Source: Tyto alba (taxonomy: Eukaryota > Chordata > Aves > Strigiformes > Tytonidae). Taken from it: a DNA stretch of 64,000 bases. Positions 1-12,062 of the stretch are shown piece after piece; positions within the stretch are counted from its first letter, which is position 1, and each line of letters opens with the position of its first letter. The stretch lies in NCBI RefSeq assembly GCF_018691265.1, contig NW_024881279.1, forward strand, positions 4,555,243 through 4,619,242, read 5' to 3'. Under the pieces are notes generated by a model. The model searched no databases and was not told the DNA's origin. It saw only the letters and a list, made by a program, of their open reading frames with translations. The position numbers were made by a program, and so were the translations under genes.

Positions 1-419
1 ATTATTCCCATCCTGTACCTTGAGTCCCATTCCAAAAACAAGCCCAATAATTACTGCTAAATAGACTATTTGGACAATACTGAAAAAAACCCACATGGTA
101 AAATATCTAAAAAGATCCCTAGATGGAGTCAGGCTGTGGCACTTGGTGCATCCCATCTTTCTTGGCTTGATGTCTTGTTATGTAGTTCATCGTGGGGAAT
201 TAGGAAATTTAAACAGCAGAGCTGCACGTTCCCCTGCAGTCTGATCCCGGCTCACGTGCTGGGATCACACCACTCACTCCTAAATCTGGTGGCTCTCGGC
301 CGGGGGTCTCGGGGAGCCTTCTCCCCGTGCTGCTGGTGGCCACGGCAGCTCCTCACCGCTGTCTGCAGGGATTAGCTGGCGAGCCTTTAAACTGCTCCTT
401 GTTTTACATCTCACTGGAG

Positions 420-1060
420 GTAACATTTAAGGAACTTCTAGAAGTCAAGTGGCAGGACGAGATTAATTAGGATTCCTTTCTAATCCTAATTACAATGATA
501 TTTGCTTCCCACGATAGGAGGCATTCATTATCATATGTCTAAATTTGTTTTTTAGTCTGTCTGCTTCCCTCCCCCCAACAAAAAAAGGTTAAATAATATA
601 TAATACATTTTTGCAGTCATTAAAAAAAATCAACTCTTTTTAATCTGGTAAAAACATCAGATGAACTGAGGAGAAAACCATTTAATTCCCTATTAATTCC
701 TCTTGCTCTCTAATTATATGCAAATCCACCAAGCCCAGGTTTTAATTCAGCCATTCGCATTAAGAGATCAGAGAAAGATTCAAAATGGGAAAGCGGAGTT
801 TGACGTATCGTCGAGGGCTCGTACAAATTTGACTGGAAGATAAATTCCACATTTTAATTAAAATGTTTATTCCGCTCTGCACAATAACGCTTGCTTGCTT
901 TCAGAGGAAAAAAAAAGGGTATTAAGCATTAAAGGAACTAATTCCTCCTATCGAGAAAATTAGGATTTCTCCCAGGCAGACACAGGGTATCATCCAGGAT
1001 TAGTGGCTGTAGCATTCTTTGTAAACATGTCACCCTTGAAAGTGAGCAACAAGGAAAGCT
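420..1060. promoter_or_regulatory. Candidate intronic enhancer (AT-rich, homeodomain and octamer motifs)
   Basis: This stretch has repeated TAATTA/ATTAAT homeodomain-type cores, a perfect POU octamer ATGCAAAT at 718-725, a CRE-like TGACGTAT near 801, and a TTTAATTAAAATGTTTATT block near 855. It has almost no CpG and lacks repeats, the look typical of conserved non-coding elements in vertebrate developmental genes. Conservation itself cannot be seen from one sequence. Confidence 0.35.
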
Positions 1061-1910
1061 GCTATCGCCTTACAGCTGCAGGGTGTCAGTAAAGCATCCC
1101 TTCAGCTCCGGAGGGGATTATCTTCCCTCTGTGTCCTCCAGAGAGCTGTTTATCATGGAAACTGGGAAATAAATGTGAGCTCAGATTAGGATAATACGGG
1201 GGCGGCTCCGGGCTGGGCAGCGGGCAGCTCTCCCCGCTTCTGCCCCGGGGTCCCCACTGGGTTTGGGGGGATCCCAGTGAGGAGGGATGCCCCTCTCCGC
1301 AGCTTGGGCTTCACAGCTGGTTGGCAAAATTAATGGCAGGGTGGGAGCGACATCCCGAGCCGCAGCCGGCCGTCCCCGTGCCGTCCCGGCAGCGATGCTG
1401 CGGAAAGGTCTGGGAGAGACCCCGGAGCGGCCGCGGTTCGTTCACCCGTGGCCATCTGTGTTGGAAATGCACTTGACATCCGTATAAATATCAAAGGATT
1501 CCGCCATAGCAGGGAAATGCCTAGCCAAGAAGGACGATAACTATTACAAATTATCATCCCCGGTTGTCTCGTCTTGTCTGTTAATTAGCCGGTGGCATGT
1601 GCTTGGGCACGGCCGCCTCCGACACGTGAGATCTTCCCTTGGTGCGAGCGCATGGCCCCGGCGGTCGCATGCCACGGGAGAAAGCTCTCTCTGAACACGT
1701 CAGCAGCGTTACAGCATCACGATTATTGTTATTATTATTGTCATTACTATTAGTTTTTCACAGCACAGTCACCAAGTTGGGGATTTACAGTCAGACAGGG
1801 TGAGACACGTCTGATTTGTTGTATTTTTTTTCAACCAGTGACGTTCTCGCGTAGTGAGATCCTCCCTGAGGCTGAGCTTTGAGACTAGCAGATTGAAAAG
1901 GGAGTAGAAC

Positions 1911-2045
1911 AGAATAGAATAGAATAGAATAGAATAGAATAGAATAGAATAGAATAGAATAGAATAGAATAGAATAGAATAGAATAGAATAGAATAGAAT
2001 AGAATAGAATAGAATAGAATAGAATAGAATAGAATAGAATAGAAT
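1911..2045. repeat. Microsatellite (AGAAT)27
   Basis: There are 27 perfect tandem copies of AGAAT with no interruption, followed by degenerate AGAAA units. The perfect run suggests recent expansion and a length-polymorphic locus. Confidence 0.98.
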
Positions 2046-2095
2046 AGAAAAGAAAATGGACTGGAATAGAATTAAATTTTTAAAGTAAAATAAAA

Positions 2096-2136
2096 TACTA
2101 AACTAGACTAAACTAAACTAAACTAAACTAAACTAA
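2096..2136. repeat. Pentanucleotide tract (ACTAA)n
   Basis: About eight copies of ACTAA, one of them altered (ACTAG), lie directly between the AGAAT and AAAAT arrays. Confidence 0.9.
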
Positions 2137-2140
2137 AGTG

Positions 2141-2266
2141 AAATAAAATAAAATAAAATAAATAAAATAAAATAAAATAAATAAAATAAAATAAAAAAAA
2201 TAAAATAAAATAAAATAAAATAAAATAAAATAAAATAAAATAAAATAAAATAAAATAAAATAAAAT
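2141..2266. repeat. Pentanucleotide tract (AAAAT)n
   Basis: About 25 AAAAT units with a few four-base (AAAT) slips in the first half and a near-perfect second half. Confidence 0.95.
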
Positions 2267-3805
2267 AGAAAGTATAGTGCCTGCCAGGAGGGGCTGGCAG
2301 CTGTTCCATCCCAAGGCTAGAGACAGGGACAAAAGTCCAGTGCCAGGTCTCCTGTCCAGGTGACGTTGGTGACCGCAGCAGGATGGTGTCACCCGCGGTG
2401 GCCGTGCACCCTGGCACAGCTGCGGCACAAAGGGGCAGGTTTCACCCCCTCTGATGTTCGGAGAATCGAAACGCCTTAAATCACATCAGAGTTTTTTTGT
2501 GTTTTGTTAACTCCCCTGCACTCTTTCAAGTACATGGGCTGGTTTTGTTTTTGTTTTAAATGGAAAGAAAAAACCCAGCCAAGCAGGCAGGAGCTCTCTC
2601 CTGCTGCCCAGGGGATGTGTAAGCAAACATTTGCCTCCAGAAAACTGCGCGGCACTGACACCTGGAGGGTTCCTGTTGGGCTGATTTTCTGGCAGATGCA
2701 CCCACAAATCTCACGAGATTTTCCATCTGCTGCTGCAACACATCCTCGGCGGGCAGGGCTGGGACAGCCAGAACCTAAAGCCACCTCCGTTCAGATCCAG
2801 GGCCCAGCTAGGGCTGGGATTTGCAAATAGATGCTCAAAATGAATGAAAATCCCCGAAGCCGCAGGTGTCTGAGCCCGGGCCGCAGCTCTCACCGCGCCA
2901 ACCCTCTGCCTTTTACCCAGCCTTTGCACCCCGAGGCTCGGCCGGTCACGGAGCTGCCCACGAGCCGGGCACACGGAGGGTGATGTCTCTGGTCCTTTCA
3001 GAAACAAGGTCTCAAGCCTTAGCGAAGGGCAAGCCTTGGTTTGTGTCATACTTTTATTTTCCTTTCCTCTCTTGCCCTCTTGGACATTTTCCTGATTAAT
3101 TCTGGGTATTAGGCTAACCGCTGGTGTTTGAGAAGCAGAGTGAAATAAAGGAGGTCAGATATTATCAGCCTCCGTGGGTCAAGTAAATGCCTTCTCAGTG
3201 GAAGCCTCCAGCATTACCGGTAACTCCAGGGTTTGCAGCTTTTGATTCAAATTCGCAGAACCACGTAGCACGAAGGAGACAGAGGTATTTTTTTCTCCGT
3301 AGCCCAGAACACGAGAGAGGCAAGAACCAGGGGTGGATGTTGCAGAACAGGGGAAATAGCTGGGGGGGTGATGCAGCCCCACCGTTACATTGCCCTGGCA
3401 TTTGGGAGAAAATAGCTGGGGTTTGGTGTTGCAGTGCAGCTCCTGGGTTATATTGCCCCAGCATTTGTTGCCATGAAGCCAAATGTTGCCGTCGCCCTTT
3501 GTGGGACCGGGGGGTGTTTCTGTCCCCTCCTGAGCAACCATGAAGCTGCTTTTAGCATCACAGCAGCAGCAGCATTTCCCAAGCAAGGGGACTTTCTTCA
3601 TGCTTGAGGAGGCTTCTGGAGTGAGGTGGCTTTTCTGCTGAATGTGACTGTAAACATGGGGGAGTGATGCCAAAAGTTAATTTTTCAGGGGGGTTTCTCC
3701 TCTCTGGTATGTGGTGTACCTGCCTCTGCACTTGCCCCCTGTCACCATAAGAGAGCAGCCTCTGGGAGAGACTTCTGAGCTTTATTATTTTTCCATGCCA
3801 TTTTT

Positions 3806-3838
3806 TCTTTTTTTTTTTTTCTTCTTTTTTTTTTTTTT
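3806..3838. repeat. Poly(T) tract
   Basis: T-rich run with three C interruptions inside the TCF7 intron. It is a simple repeat with no flanking retroelement that I can recognise. Confidence 0.85.
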
Positions 3839-5829
3839 CACAAAGAACCACCTACATCTTTCTCTTAGAAGATAAATACTTGAGAAGTGAAACAGCTCTT
3901 CCTGTGCCCGTAAACGGTGAAAAGCTCAGCTATTTCCCCTGCAGAGTTTAAACTTAAAAATAATAACCATCATTGCTTAAAAACAGAAACCAGCAGCAGC
4001 ACAGAAGGTCACCGAGCACTTTTAAAAGGTTTTGATGTTCTTTCCCTGTATTTGTCCCCATCATGTCTGGAGTTTGGCCACCTCTCCAAGTGCTGGGGCA
4101 CGGAAGGTGTTAAATGCCAGGAAACTTGTCCCCTGGTACCCAAAACCAAGTCCCCTAACGCCGCGGTGATGCGCATCCAAGTCGCAGGGGACAGTCGGCA
4201 TTACGGGAGCTGGGTTTTGCCACTAAGGCAAGCACATCCCCTTCAATTTGTAAAAAAAGAGCAGGGCTGCTCAAGTGCCTCGTTAGCATTTTCAAAGCGG
4301 AGCTGGATTTTAAAGAAGCTGAAAAAAATCAGAGGGGAAGGGATGGGTTGAGGGAAATACAGGAAATCAGCCATAAAATGTAGAGTTCGGGGATAACAAC
4401 CTGAGCAAGGGCAATATTTGGATACAAACCTGAGCAAGGACAATATTTGCCTATATGTGCGATGTGTATCTTAAACCAATCAGCTCCTTGCTGCAATTCA
4501 TATGCAGAATTGATGAAAGAATTAATAGCTGCGTATTATCACTTTCCCCTTTGTTTGACTGCTGCTCATAAGCACTTCCGAGCCAGCCAGAAGTGGGATG
4601 CACAGGGCAGTGGTGCTCTTCTGGTCATGGGAGATGTGGTCTTCTGGTCCCTGAAGGAACCCTTGGTGGTGCTGAGGGCAAGGGCCAGCTCCAGCCCTCA
4701 GTGCTGCAGCCACGTTGGGTGACCCCAGCCCGGGCAGGGGTCGGGCTGATGCCGCTGTTAAAATTTGGCTTTGCTGGAGGGGTGCACGGCGGGGCAAGGG
4801 CAGTGCCTGAGCGTGGGTGGCTTTAACTTTCCCTGTTTCCTTTCTGCTGCGGCAGCGGGCTGGGGCGATGTGACTGCAGCAAAAGTGAGAAAAGAGAAAA
4901 AAGCGAGAAATGAGTCGACACTGCCTTCGCCCGCGGGTTGCCGAAGGCTCTGGCCCCGGCGCTTGCAGTTCAGCACTGAAAGCGGTCTGCAGTGGGTATT
5001 TGGGGTGATCTTTTACCGCAGCATCTCCTGGTGCAACGTCACGGGGAAACGAGGGGTGAAGGTGTCTGCTGACCCAGTCTGGGGCCACGAGCTGGGAGGT
5101 TTGATCAGCACTCGGAGGTACCCTGAAACTGGGTTTGAATCATGGCCTCCGGGTCCCTGAGCACCCCAAATGACAGCGTTGCCCTATGAGCCCTCCCAGG
5201 AGCAGATCAGATGCTGTGGGATGTAGTCAATAATGTCCCTAATAATATGTTCCTAATAATTTGCTAATTTGGATTGATTGTTGGATAAAAAGCAAAAGGC
5301 CCAGTTCAGTAACAGGTGCCTTCCCCAGCAGCAGTGCACGCTCAGTGCAGCCTGACCTTATACGTTTCTTTCTGTGGCACAATGACTAATTTTGCAGTGA
5401 AAAGGAATGAATTCCTCACTGAATCAGCAACAGCAAAACTTTGTAGGTTTTGTTTTTCATAGCCGGTGCGTCGACTCATCTCGCCCTCTCTGAGAAGTGA
5501 CGTCGAAGCAAACACATTTGGGACAACTTGGAGCCAGACGGCAGTGTGCAGCACGCGTGCTGCACCCCAGAGACACCCGAGCAGGGCAGGGGAGCACGGG
5601 GGTGTGCTCGGTGCTCTCCCCATCCATCTGCCCGCTTCGAGCCAGGACTGGCCCCAGGGACTGCTCCCAGTAGCCCAACACACGGCATAACCAGCAGCAC
5701 GGGGCTCTCGGGCTGCCGAAACCCCCCTTTGCTTTGGTGACAGCCACCACCGTGGCACAACCACCAGCCTGAGCTGCCGTCCCTCACCCAGGCCCCTTGC
5801 CCCACACCAGCTGCCGCTGGGCTGACCCA

Positions 5830-5834
<5 letters not shown>

Positions 5835-5863
<29 letters not shown>
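5835..5863. repeat. Poly(T) tract
   Basis: Uninterrupted T homopolymer of about 29 bases in intron sequence. Confidence 0.9.
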
Positions 5864-6399
5864 CTCCTCGCTATTTTTGGGGCTGGTGATGTGGGAAAAT
5901 TTGAAAGTGACGTGACTAATCTCGCCTCACCGCGGCTCAGCTCCCCGGCGAGGCTGGAAACCACAGCCCGCTCCCCGGCCGCCGGCTTGTGCACCAGGGC
6001 TCTTTGTGCCACTGGGGATGGATCCCCCCCCCCCCCGGGGTGCTTCCAGCCTCCCCTTGCCCAGGAGGCTGCTGCAAGGGCCGGCACGGTCTGGGGTGAT
6101 GGGGGCACCTGGCTCCAGACCTCACAGAGAGGTTTTGGAGCCTTCCTCTCCCTGCAAACTCCTCTGCATCCCTGGCTGGATGGTGGCTGCCGCAGCGCAG
6201 GGCTTTCCAGCAGGCTCGTCCCTGCTTTGCTTCATTTTGGGCTGACCACAGGGATTTTGGCTGTCTGGGGTGTTGGCTGATGCTTTTGCACCAGCGAGGC
6301 GCATTCAGTGGCTGGGAGCTGAGGTTCATACAAGGCAAGCAGCACCCCGTCATCCTTCCTGGGGAGCGCAGCACCCCTTGGAGTCATGTCCCCAAAGGT

Positions 6400-6680
6400 G
6401 CTGGGCCCCCGCCACGCTGGCGCTGTGCTGACAGTCTGTCCGTGTCCCCTGGCCTGCAGGGTGCCCGTGTGCATGGGGACCCTGTTGTGCACGGAATCCC
6501 CTATGTGGAGAGCACCCCATATGCACATGGGGCCCCCCGTGTTTCTAGGAGGCACGGTGCCTGCAGCCTCCCATGTGTCCCCTATGTGTGTAAAGTCCCC
6601 TGTGCCTGTGGGGTCCCCTGTCCCTCTGGGATCCCCCGTGTGTTTGGGGTCCCCCTCAGCTGGGAGCCCCCCACCTTTCT
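6400..6680. repeat. Degenerate minisatellite, CCCCTGTG-rich units
   Basis: Imperfect units built on gTCCCCTgTGTgt/GGGGTCCCC recur with variable spacing (for example near 6483, 6573, 6598, 6616 and 6640). The repeats keep one + frame open as a Ser-Pro-Val-rich chance peptide and also keep a frame open on the other strand. I treat both as by-products of the repeat. Confidence 0.6.
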
Positions 6681-9600
6681 GATGCTGACTCTGCAGAAGC
6701 TGCTCTCTCAGCTGGAGCCTGAACGCCGAAGCCGCTTTCCTGCAACAAAGCCCCAGCTGGCTCATCTGCAAACGCAGTCTCTCATTTCAGAGCGGCTGTT
6801 AAAACATCTTGTAAAAAAGCATACAGAAGTGGCATGGCGGGATTAAGAGGTCCAGAAATCCTGTGGAGGAAACTTGAGTGGAGTTTTCCCCACTCAGAGC
6901 GGGTGATGCTGTGAACGATACCCTGGTTTTGCAGGAGGGTGATATTGCACGTTCAGAGCCGGCTGACGGCACGGTACATCTCCTGGGGGCTTAGGGCTGA
7001 CTTTTATGAAGTGAGAGCAAATTCTTAAATTCGTTCTATTATTTCAAACATGTGGGAAATCCGTAAAAAGTAAGTTTCTTTCCTACAAAACAGCGTCATC
7101 TATGTGACTTTGCCTTAAAAACTATGAAAAAGCCAGCTTTTCACTTAGATTGTTTTTGTTCCAAATCTGGGGAAAACATAGAAACTCTTGAAATACAGTC
7201 ATCAAAACCAAAAAGGGGTTATTCCTAGGAAGGATGCTTCGTGCCTGCGTGCAACAGGGCAGATCAAGATCAGCCTTGTAAGATGAGCTCCTGCATTCAG
7301 CTGATGTAATCCGAATTGTAGCAGGCAGGTTTACTCTTCTCCTTTCATGTTTTAAACAACTGGCCATGGTGCAGGTCGGGCACACAGCCCCCACCGCCCC
7401 GTGCGGGGACCGATCCTGGGTGCTTAGTGCAGCCATCATGAAATTTTAACAAAACATTTTTCAGTAAACTGGGCCCCACGTGTTGGAAGGGGCAGTAGTA
7501 CTGAGCTGCTTTCTTTTACTTATGAATTGTCTGCTACCAGAAAATTAATTTTTAAAATTCCCATCCACAGAAGCAGCGGCGGAGCCCAGCACTGATGGTA
7601 TGCTGGGATCCCCAGCAGCCACCCAGACAGCTTGGTGCTTTTAATAGCTGCTTTCAGTTGTAGCAAGGAATAGTGTTCACGGGTTTCAAAACATTCACTT
7701 CTTTTTATTTGTTTCTTTTCCTAAACTGATTGAAGCAGAAAAAATTCTTGACAATTTTTTCTAATGTTTTGACAGAGCTAAAAGCCCAAAGAGTTTTGCC
7801 GGCCATGGAAATTTTTTTGTTTGATCATTTCACTCAAATTTTGACTTTTTACCTTCTGTGCTACATTTTGCTAAGATTGGCTTTAAATCTTAAAAGAAAA
7901 ATCCTCTGTTAAACCAGCAAATTGGAACTACTCATTCTTAATGCATAACTAAATAGATCAGTCTTAAAAAAATGAGTCAAAATACTTGCTAACACAAGGT
8001 GCTTTCCAGAAAATGTTTGATTACAATCTCTCACCATTTTCTAATGAAAAACCCACATTTTGTTTTAAAAAAACCCTCGTTTATAGTTCTTATCAGCCAG
8101 CTTGTATAACGCAGTGGCTGCCCGTGGCTGGAGCATGCTGCAGCCCTTGCTGGGCACGTGTGACATGGGCTGGGTGTGAAGGAGAAGGAGAAGGAAAGGA
8201 TGCTGTGCCTGGTTGGGCACCTTGGAGCCAAATAACATTGCAGCTGGGATCTGAGGGTGATCCTCGTGCGAAAGACCTGCTGGGTTTGTGTGTGCTCAGC
8301 AAAAGGAGAGTTTTCTAGCTAGCCTCGAGCTTCTGTCGCAATCAGACACCCATGCGGGAGCGGTGAGGTCTCCTAATTTTGCCTTGCCAACAATTAGTCT
8401 TCCTTAATGATTAATGCTACTGCGTTTTCTCTTTGCTCATCCAATTACCTCTAGTTATTAAAGTCACTTCTTGGCCTCAAAACGGCAGCTTCTTCCCTCA
8501 CAGTTTTGGGTTGTTTTTTGGGTTTGTTTTTTTTTTTTAATTATTTTCAGGGAGGTTGGTGGGGGCTGATGAACGCCGGTCTGGCGATGCACGCTGGTGT
8601 CGGTGCCTGCCCCAGTGCCGAGTGGCACCGACCCGAGTGGGCATCACTCGCCGGGGAGGTGGGCACTCAGGAGAGTTGCAATTCAGCAAATTTGAGAGGG
8701 AGAAAGGTCCCCCAAGCTTGCAAAACCCTTTCTACTGCTCCGTCCGCTCTGGAAATACCGTTCTGGTGTTGCTGTAAATGCGCCTCTTCATTTCTGTATC
8801 GAGGTTGTGGCTGCACGGCTCATTCCCCAACCTGCCCTCAAAGGGCTGTGCTGGGAGAGGTGAGACAGAGCCGTCCTCAGAGCCCTTTCGTGTCCCCCCG
8901 CGGCTGCTGAAGGACCCGAGGTGACTTGGGGTGACTTGGGGTGGGGGCTGCGTTATTTTGGGTGGGTGGGTAGCCAGCTGCTCCGTCACTGCTGCTCCGA
9001 GCTGTATGGAAACACGCCTTTGGGGAGGAGGTGCAATAAGGAGCTTCACCAAACCGCAGCACATCCCCATGATGTCCCGACCAGCACCAACCCGTGTCCT
9101 CCCAGGGGACCTGCCGAGAGGACACCAAACCAACTGCCCTCGTGTTAAATCAGTCCACTCGGCAGAAAACATTTACATCAGGGTAATTTTACGGTGTAAG
9201 ACATTGTCAGCTGATAAGTTCTGGCCATGAGAAGCCTCTTCAGGGTTCATGTGCTGCAGCTGATTGGCAGGAAGTAAATCTAGACCTTCTGAAAAGGAGG
9301 AATTGATACCATTTCTCTGGCATATAAATTTCTATAAACGAGGTATAATTTCACAGCAAAGACACGTTCGGTAGCCACAGCACATCTGGTGAAGACCAGG
9401 ACCTGCAGACATGGTCATGGACCGCGACCATCAGTAGCTGAGGTGTTTAACCAAGGGATCTACTCTGAAGGAGTCTCCTCTGTTTCTCCAGATCTCTGTG
9501 CAACTTCCTTCTTCCCTTGGTTGGTTCAATGTGGGAGACGGGTTCCTGTAACAAACTCCCTAATGGAGGAGGCAGGAGGGGGATGAATAGCCTCTTGCAG

Positions 9601-10789
9601 AAATTTTTGTCTTAACTCCTTCCTGAGCATCCTTCCCCACCAGCTTTTCATGACTTTAAAGAGTAGGAGAAAAGGTTTTGAGTGAGGCAAGTAGAAGTGT
9701 AGAAGGGAGCTGGGGAAGGCCACCTCTTCATACTGATGCAACATCTTGTTTCCCATCTGAACTGATGGAAAATCTGAGTAACTGAGCTGCAATCTGTTGT
9801 ACCACCAAGTTACCACGTTCTGCTTTGATGGGGAAGAAGGACAGTCCGTGCCCTTGCTGTAACCACACGTGCTCTCTGCTTTTCACTGTTGAGGTATCCT
9901 GTGGATCAGCATCAGGACCGTTCAACTGCCTTTGTAGTGGTCTGTGTCTTCTGTCACTGCTCCAAAAGCTGTTAACCGTCGTCAGGCAGCGTGGCTGGCT
10001 GGTGGATGCTGCTGTGCTTTGGATCAGGCATGGTGTAAATGGGAAGGAAAGATCTGCCCTGCTTTGAACAGCAGAAATGCTGAAGTTGAGGTTTTCAAAT
10101 CAGCTCTGCATCGAGCTTGTTCTGCTCCAGTGTCATGTTAAAATGTACACGTAGAGCTGCATATCTCTAATTTAGGCTTTCTGGCTCTTAAATAAGCTAA
10201 ACCATAGCTAATTTTAGAAATATCACTGAACAGCTATTCTTCATCTCATTTCATGGGCAAGAATAGTAAAAGCTCAGAGCTCCAAACATGTGTTTAACTA
10301 AGCAGGAGCCAGCCCACCACTGCTCTCAGTGGGAAAACCACATAGCCCATGGCCCTGCTGCAGGACGGGAACGCCTGTACCACACCAGTTGGGTACAGTT
10401 TGGAGGGGGGTTACATTCCCAGTACCCTGCTGTGTGCAGTAAATCTACACCTGGTAAGCATCAGGAATTAGGGTTTTCATTCATTCTTAAATGCAAACCT
10501 GCATGCCTCTTGGATTTTATTTGCATAAGCAAACCTTTGTGGGAAAGACAGATGTAAAGCAGCGTCTCCATCGGTCTGTTTTCCTTTCCGCTCCATGGGT
10601 TTCCTCCTCGGAGCAGCAATGCAAAACACAGGACTCGCCCAGGGCTCTCGGGTTGCTTTGCAAGCAGCTCGGAGCGGCAGGGAGAGGTCCAGGACAGGTC
10701 CTCCAGAGCCATCGGCTCCGGCTGCACCACCTCCACCAAAGCCAACTGGCGTTTCGTGCTCACTCTGCCTGAGCAAAATCATTACCAGA

Positions 10790-10880
10790 GTGAAAGACAC
10801 CAGTGAATCAAGTCCAGAGATCATAAATGACTTGTCAAAAGTCACACAGCAAATCATCTGTAGATGTCCTGGTGGGACAC
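10790..10880 (+). repeat. Possible ancient SINE/L2-type fragment
   Basis: The segment GACTTGTCAAAAGTCACACAG resembles the "CTTGCCCAAGGTCACACAGC" core shared by old amniote MIR/L2-like repeats. It is too short and diverged for a family name. Confidence 0.35.
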
Positions 10881-11929
10881 AAGACATCTGGCTAGCAATA
10901 CCTGGCTCCTAGCCCCTGGAGAGCTGCCTTACCTGGTCCGTTCTCATTTCCTCCCCGTTCTGGGGTGCTGTCAGTCCTGTTTCTCTTTCTGGATTTATCT
11001 GGGACAAATCCTAACATTCCACCACCAAGGCGAAGTCAGTTTGGGTTTAAAGGCAACCATGGGCGAAACTGGGCATGTAGGGAGCAGCTTGAGACGCTGG
11101 AGGCGAGAAGGCTGGCAGCAGACAGCAGCGTGTGCGTGTGTGTGTGTTTTCCTTACAGCTCTTTTGAACAGGTTCCCCTCTCTCTGCTCCAACACGCAGA
11201 AGCACTCCCTGTTGCGTTCACAAAAAAGCGCCTTTTACAAAGATGTTGGGCTCCAGTGGCCTCGCCATGTGTAACCAGGAGTAGCTGCAAGAGGGGATTG
11301 GTTTTTTCTTTTTTCAAATTTCCCTGGGTTTGTTGCATCCCCAGTGCTGCCTCAGCTCCCTCCAGTCCTCTCCCAGCGCTGGAGCTGGGACTGAGGGGGA
11401 CTTCAGCCCGAGGACTCACTGGTGACCATGTCACATTTTCAAAGTCATTGCCCTCAGCATGGCCTTCCCTGCTTGAGAGCCCCGGTTAGGAAAGCCCAAG
11501 CGTGGCTTTCAGAGTGAGTGTGCAGGATGTGAAAGTCCAGATTTAGACCCTGTGGGAGCACAAGGCAGGAAAGAAGAGCGATGTATTGGGTAAAATGCTT
11601 GTAGCATTCATCCTGGAATAAAAGATGCTGGAAATGAATGAAAAAAAGTTCTGATTTTTGAAAACTTCCTGCTGATTTGAGCTGGTTTCCACCTACCCAT
11701 GCAGTCGTCTGCAGCTGTTGTCACTGCTTGGTTTATGGATTTTTCTTGCAGGACACTGTGGTGTTTATTTAAGTAGGCAAGGGTATTTTCTGCCTTGTCC
11801 TTGAGAGTCACTGGGGACTTTCAGTAATTCCCAGCCTCGCTTGCAACGACAGGACTGCAAAGGGCATCAGCCCTCCTTGCTCACAGAGCTCGACAGCTTC
11901 TGAGCCCTCTCCCTCCTTGTGTTTTGCAG

Positions 11930-12062
11930 TCCAACAAAGTTCCCGTCGTGCAGCCGTCCCACGGAGTCCACCCGCTCACCCCGCTCATCCCTTACAGCAA
12001 CGACCATTTCAGCCACGGCTCCCACTCGCCCCACTTGCCCGCCGACATCAACCAGAAACAAG
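11930..12062 (+). CDS. TCF7: TCF7 exon: central regulatory region, first exon in window
   Basis: The acceptor is tgttttgcag and the donor is gtaatg. It encodes 44 codons beginning [20 protein letters not shown] and ending in ADINQKQ, plus one base of the next codon. The start of this peptide is almost LEF1-like ([18 protein letters not shown]). The end, ADINQKQ, resembles ADISQKQ of mammalian TCF7. The exon begins in phase 0 if the preceding, unseen exon ends on a codon boundary. Confidence 0.93.

Larger units (their letters stand above)
1..11929 (+). other. TCF7 intron interior, no exon found
   Basis: I found no LEF/TCF-family coding segment here on the + strand. Sequence for the beta-catenin-binding N-terminus, or for the exon normally preceding NKVPVVQ, was not seen. 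The region is a mix of AT-rich unique sequence (1-1100, 6900-8500, 9150-10900) and GC-rich patches, with the simple repeats listed separately. Intron identity is inferred from the TCF7 exon that begins at 11930. Confidence 0.7.

Noticed and set aside
1911..2266. Tandem arrays as a CRISPR-like array
   Set aside because: Period is five bases with no spacers, in a vertebrate intron. These are microsatellites.
5476..6374. Long - strand frames (up to 210 codons) in the TCF7 intron
   Set aside because: They read through a poly(A) run and GC-rich intron, with competing open frames on both strands and no family resemblance.
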